NCBI RefSeq assembly: GCF_000716595.1
Contig: NZ_JNXC01000040.1
Coordinates: 139,290-203,289, forward strand
DNA from: Saccharothrix sp. NRRL B-16314
Lineage (GTDB): Bacteria; Actinomycetota; Actinomycetes; Mycobacteriales; Pseudonocardiaceae
DNA length: 64,000 nucleotides
Direction: 5' to 3'
The stretch's first letter is position 1; each line of letters starts with the position of its first letter. Shown in pieces: positions 63,601-64,000 of this stretch. The notes beneath the pieces were generated by a model, which searched no databases, was not told the DNA's origin, and saw only the letters and a program-made list of their open reading frames with translations. The position numbers and the translations under genes are program-made.

Positions 63601-63789
63601 CGCGCGCCGTTCGTCAACCACGGGCAGTTCGTCGCGACGGCCAGGTCACTCGCCGACGCGTTCGTCGTGGCCGGCACGTTCACGGCGGCGGAACGGGACG
63701 CGGTGGTGGCCAAGGCGGCGTCCGCCGAGCGGGAGCTGTCGGTCACGCGGCTCGGCGTCCGCGTCGAGCCGGGCACCACCCCCGCGTGA
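60679..63789 (+). CDS. Secreted GH127-family beta-L-arabinofuranosidase with an inserted LamG-like domain
   Basis: The protein has 1036 residues and a GTG start. A Tat signal (NRRLFLQASALGTATFAAGG) is present. The catalytic domain is split: residues 50-175 (GHWAGHYMTALAQAYADGG, DKLDWMVGELAACQAA), then a concanavalin/LamG-type sandwich at about 178-370 (DFTIATWVNL, WVHVAVTLAG, TLYVDGRPAG, DEFHIFDRALTQDELR). The rest of GH127 resumes near 410 (WYTQHKIMRGLLDAHYNTG). Glu628, Glu646, Cys648 and the Cys716-Cys717 pair correspond to the acid/base and zinc-nucleophile set of HypBA1. It releases beta-L-arabinofuranose from extracellular glycans; the LamG insert probably binds substrate. Confidence 0.92.
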   Translation: MADSSNVPFNRRLFLQASALGTATFAAGGLFGPHAAVAAASSTAAPQAGPGGTAPVRPFPLRDVRLGTGLLQENRDRVKAFLRAYDERRFLVLFNDQAGRPNPPGVAVPGGWEDGGLLSGHWAGHYMTALAQAYADGGEAVYKDKLDWMVGELAACQAAITARLGSAPGGGGEQPVPRIGRVPGRFGNALRLNGPSEAQYCTLPQEAINQLTDFTIATWVNLASTGSWSRLFDFGQSTTVNMFLTPRAGVAGNVPRFAITTGGSGREQRIDGTSALPTGQWVHVAVTLAGSTGTLYVDGRPAGVNTAMTLNPSDLGNPGNRWIGRSQYGDPYLDATIDEFHIFDRALTQDELRSVVDSPAGTTGGGSIAWYRFDEADGTTLEDASPNNRDAGVVAASPDGPADWVPTFPGYLGAIPEDAVLRLGPPRWAVYGGNAQTNTWAPWYTQHKIMRGLLDAHYNTGSAQALEVVTKMADWAHLALTIGDKNHPDYTGPLTRDDLNYMWDLYIGGEFGGANEVFPEIHHLTGDAKHLQTAKCFDNRESLFGACVENRDILVVTPQDRPGRRRPERLHANTHVPQFIGYLSVYERGGGEEYFTAAKNLFGMVVPHRMFAHGGVGGNYPGSNNNLELFQNRGNVANTVATSGAETCTTYNLLKLSRNLFLHEHDPAYMDYYERGLVNIITGSRADTDVTTDPQVTYFQPVGPGTVRGFGNTGTCCGGTGLENHTKYQETVYFRSADDSTLWVNLYAPATLTWAEKGFTVTQETAFPREDHAKLTIDGTGRLDLKLRVPAWVQRGFVVTVNGRPQDLDARPGTYVTLSRDWSPGDVVEIRMPFSVRIERAVDRPDTQAIFWGPVLLQIMGNPGSGALPELSLYRHLKRDGDYTRAAITAGARTAAGDPTFSVGGLALRPYYISDTRAASSYFRRVEPTVVFGSIDTGVPNRKRDDGLPNYDVPVDGVTSPGDDGPTFLDLLWDRAPFVNHGQFVATARSLADAFVVAGTFTAAERDAVVAKAASAERELSVTRLGVRVEPGTTPA

Positions 63790-63965
63790 GTCCTACGTTC
63801 AGAACCCGTGAGTCCTACGTTCAGAACGACCGTGTCCTACGTTCGGAACCCCTGAGTTCAACGCTCAGTACAAGGCCCTGTTCTGAGCGTTGAACTCGGG
63901 GGGCACGAACGTAGGACTCACGCGTTCCGAACGTAGGACTCACGCGTTCTGAACGTAGGACTCAC
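63786..63965. repeat. Symmetric cluster: three direct and three inverted GAGTCCTACGTTC repeats around a central palindrome
   Basis: Direct copies of GTGAGTCCTACGTTC-(A/G)GAAC lie at 63786, 63808 and (variant) 63832. Reverse-complement copies lie at 63907, 63924 and 63946. Between them sits a 15-bp inverted repeat, GAGTTCAACGCTCAG (63854-63868) with its complement at 63883-63897. The first copy overlaps the GH127 stop codon. The whole 180 bases could fold into one long cruciform or several alternative hairpins. It may act as a strong bidirectional terminator or belong to a dispersed genomic repeat family. Confidence 0.9.
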
Positions 63966-64000
63966 GCGAGGGTGGGGGTGGGGTGGGGGCTGCTGGGGGC

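Noticed and set aside
63786..63965. CRISPR-like reading of the terminal repeats
   Set aside because: Copies occur in both orientations with 2-4 base gaps, not direct repeats with unique spacers, and there are no cas genes.

Overview
This is a 64 kb stretch of very GC-rich (about 70% or more by eye) actinomycete DNA. Strong third-position GC bias, frequent GTG starts, Tat and lipoprotein export signals, a LuxR/LAL-type regulator and lectin-bearing secreted glycosidases all fit a filamentous actinobacterium. A Pseudonocardiales genome such as Saccharothrix or a relative is my best guess, from general feel only. I see no rRNA, tRNA, IS element, phage gene or CRISPR array.

Layout. (1) 1-3525: the end of a ribose-type sugar ABC importer (permease end, binding lipoprotein), then a Gfo/Idh/MocA oxidoreductase and a TIM-barrel sugar isomerase, as one operon. 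(2) 3810-14751: a plant-polysaccharide block with a LacI repressor, a divergent binding protein plus two permeases (no ATPase), a cytoplasmic MGH1-like glycosidase, a secreted clan GH-A glycosidase with a ricin lectin, and a secreted GH127 beta-L-arabinofuranosidase with lectin repeats. Copies of a CGAACCGGTTCG-like palindrome mark three promoters of this block. (3) 14744-17852: HxlR regulator, divergent MFS exporter, and a convergent streptogramin-lyase-like lipoprotein.

(4) 18245-37244: a polymorphic-toxin island with three consecutive toxin plus putative-immunity units of different chemistry. They are a barnase/RNase Sa-type RNase with barstar, an Rhs protein with Hint and a deaminase-like C-terminus followed by a Sel1-repeat protein, and a 2974-residue SpvB/FG-GAP/RHS/Hint/WHH-nuclease protein followed by a SUKH (SMI1/KNR4) protein. 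The middle Rhs gene carries a one-base frame break just before its Hint-toxin tip.

(5) 37311-57527: a secreted amidase, an LLM flavin oxidoreductase, an nSTAND1-WD40 protein, a second MFS exporter, an NB-ARC/TPR STAND protein, a trypsin-like protease, a large GH87-type glucanase, a YcaC-like hydrolase, a LAL regulator with a coding minisatellite, and an AAC(3)-like acetyltransferase. (6) 57592-60453: an EACC1-like protein and a caspase-WD40 protein in one operon, a candidate conflict or regulated cell-death module. (7) 60679-63789: a second GH127 enzyme with a LamG domain inserted in its catalytic domain, followed by a symmetric cluster of inverted repeats at the window end.

The most interesting parts are the toxin island, the EACC1-caspase-WD40 operon, the nSTAND1 protein with an unassigned hydrophobic N-terminus, and the shared operator-like palindromes tying scattered arabinan or glycan genes together.
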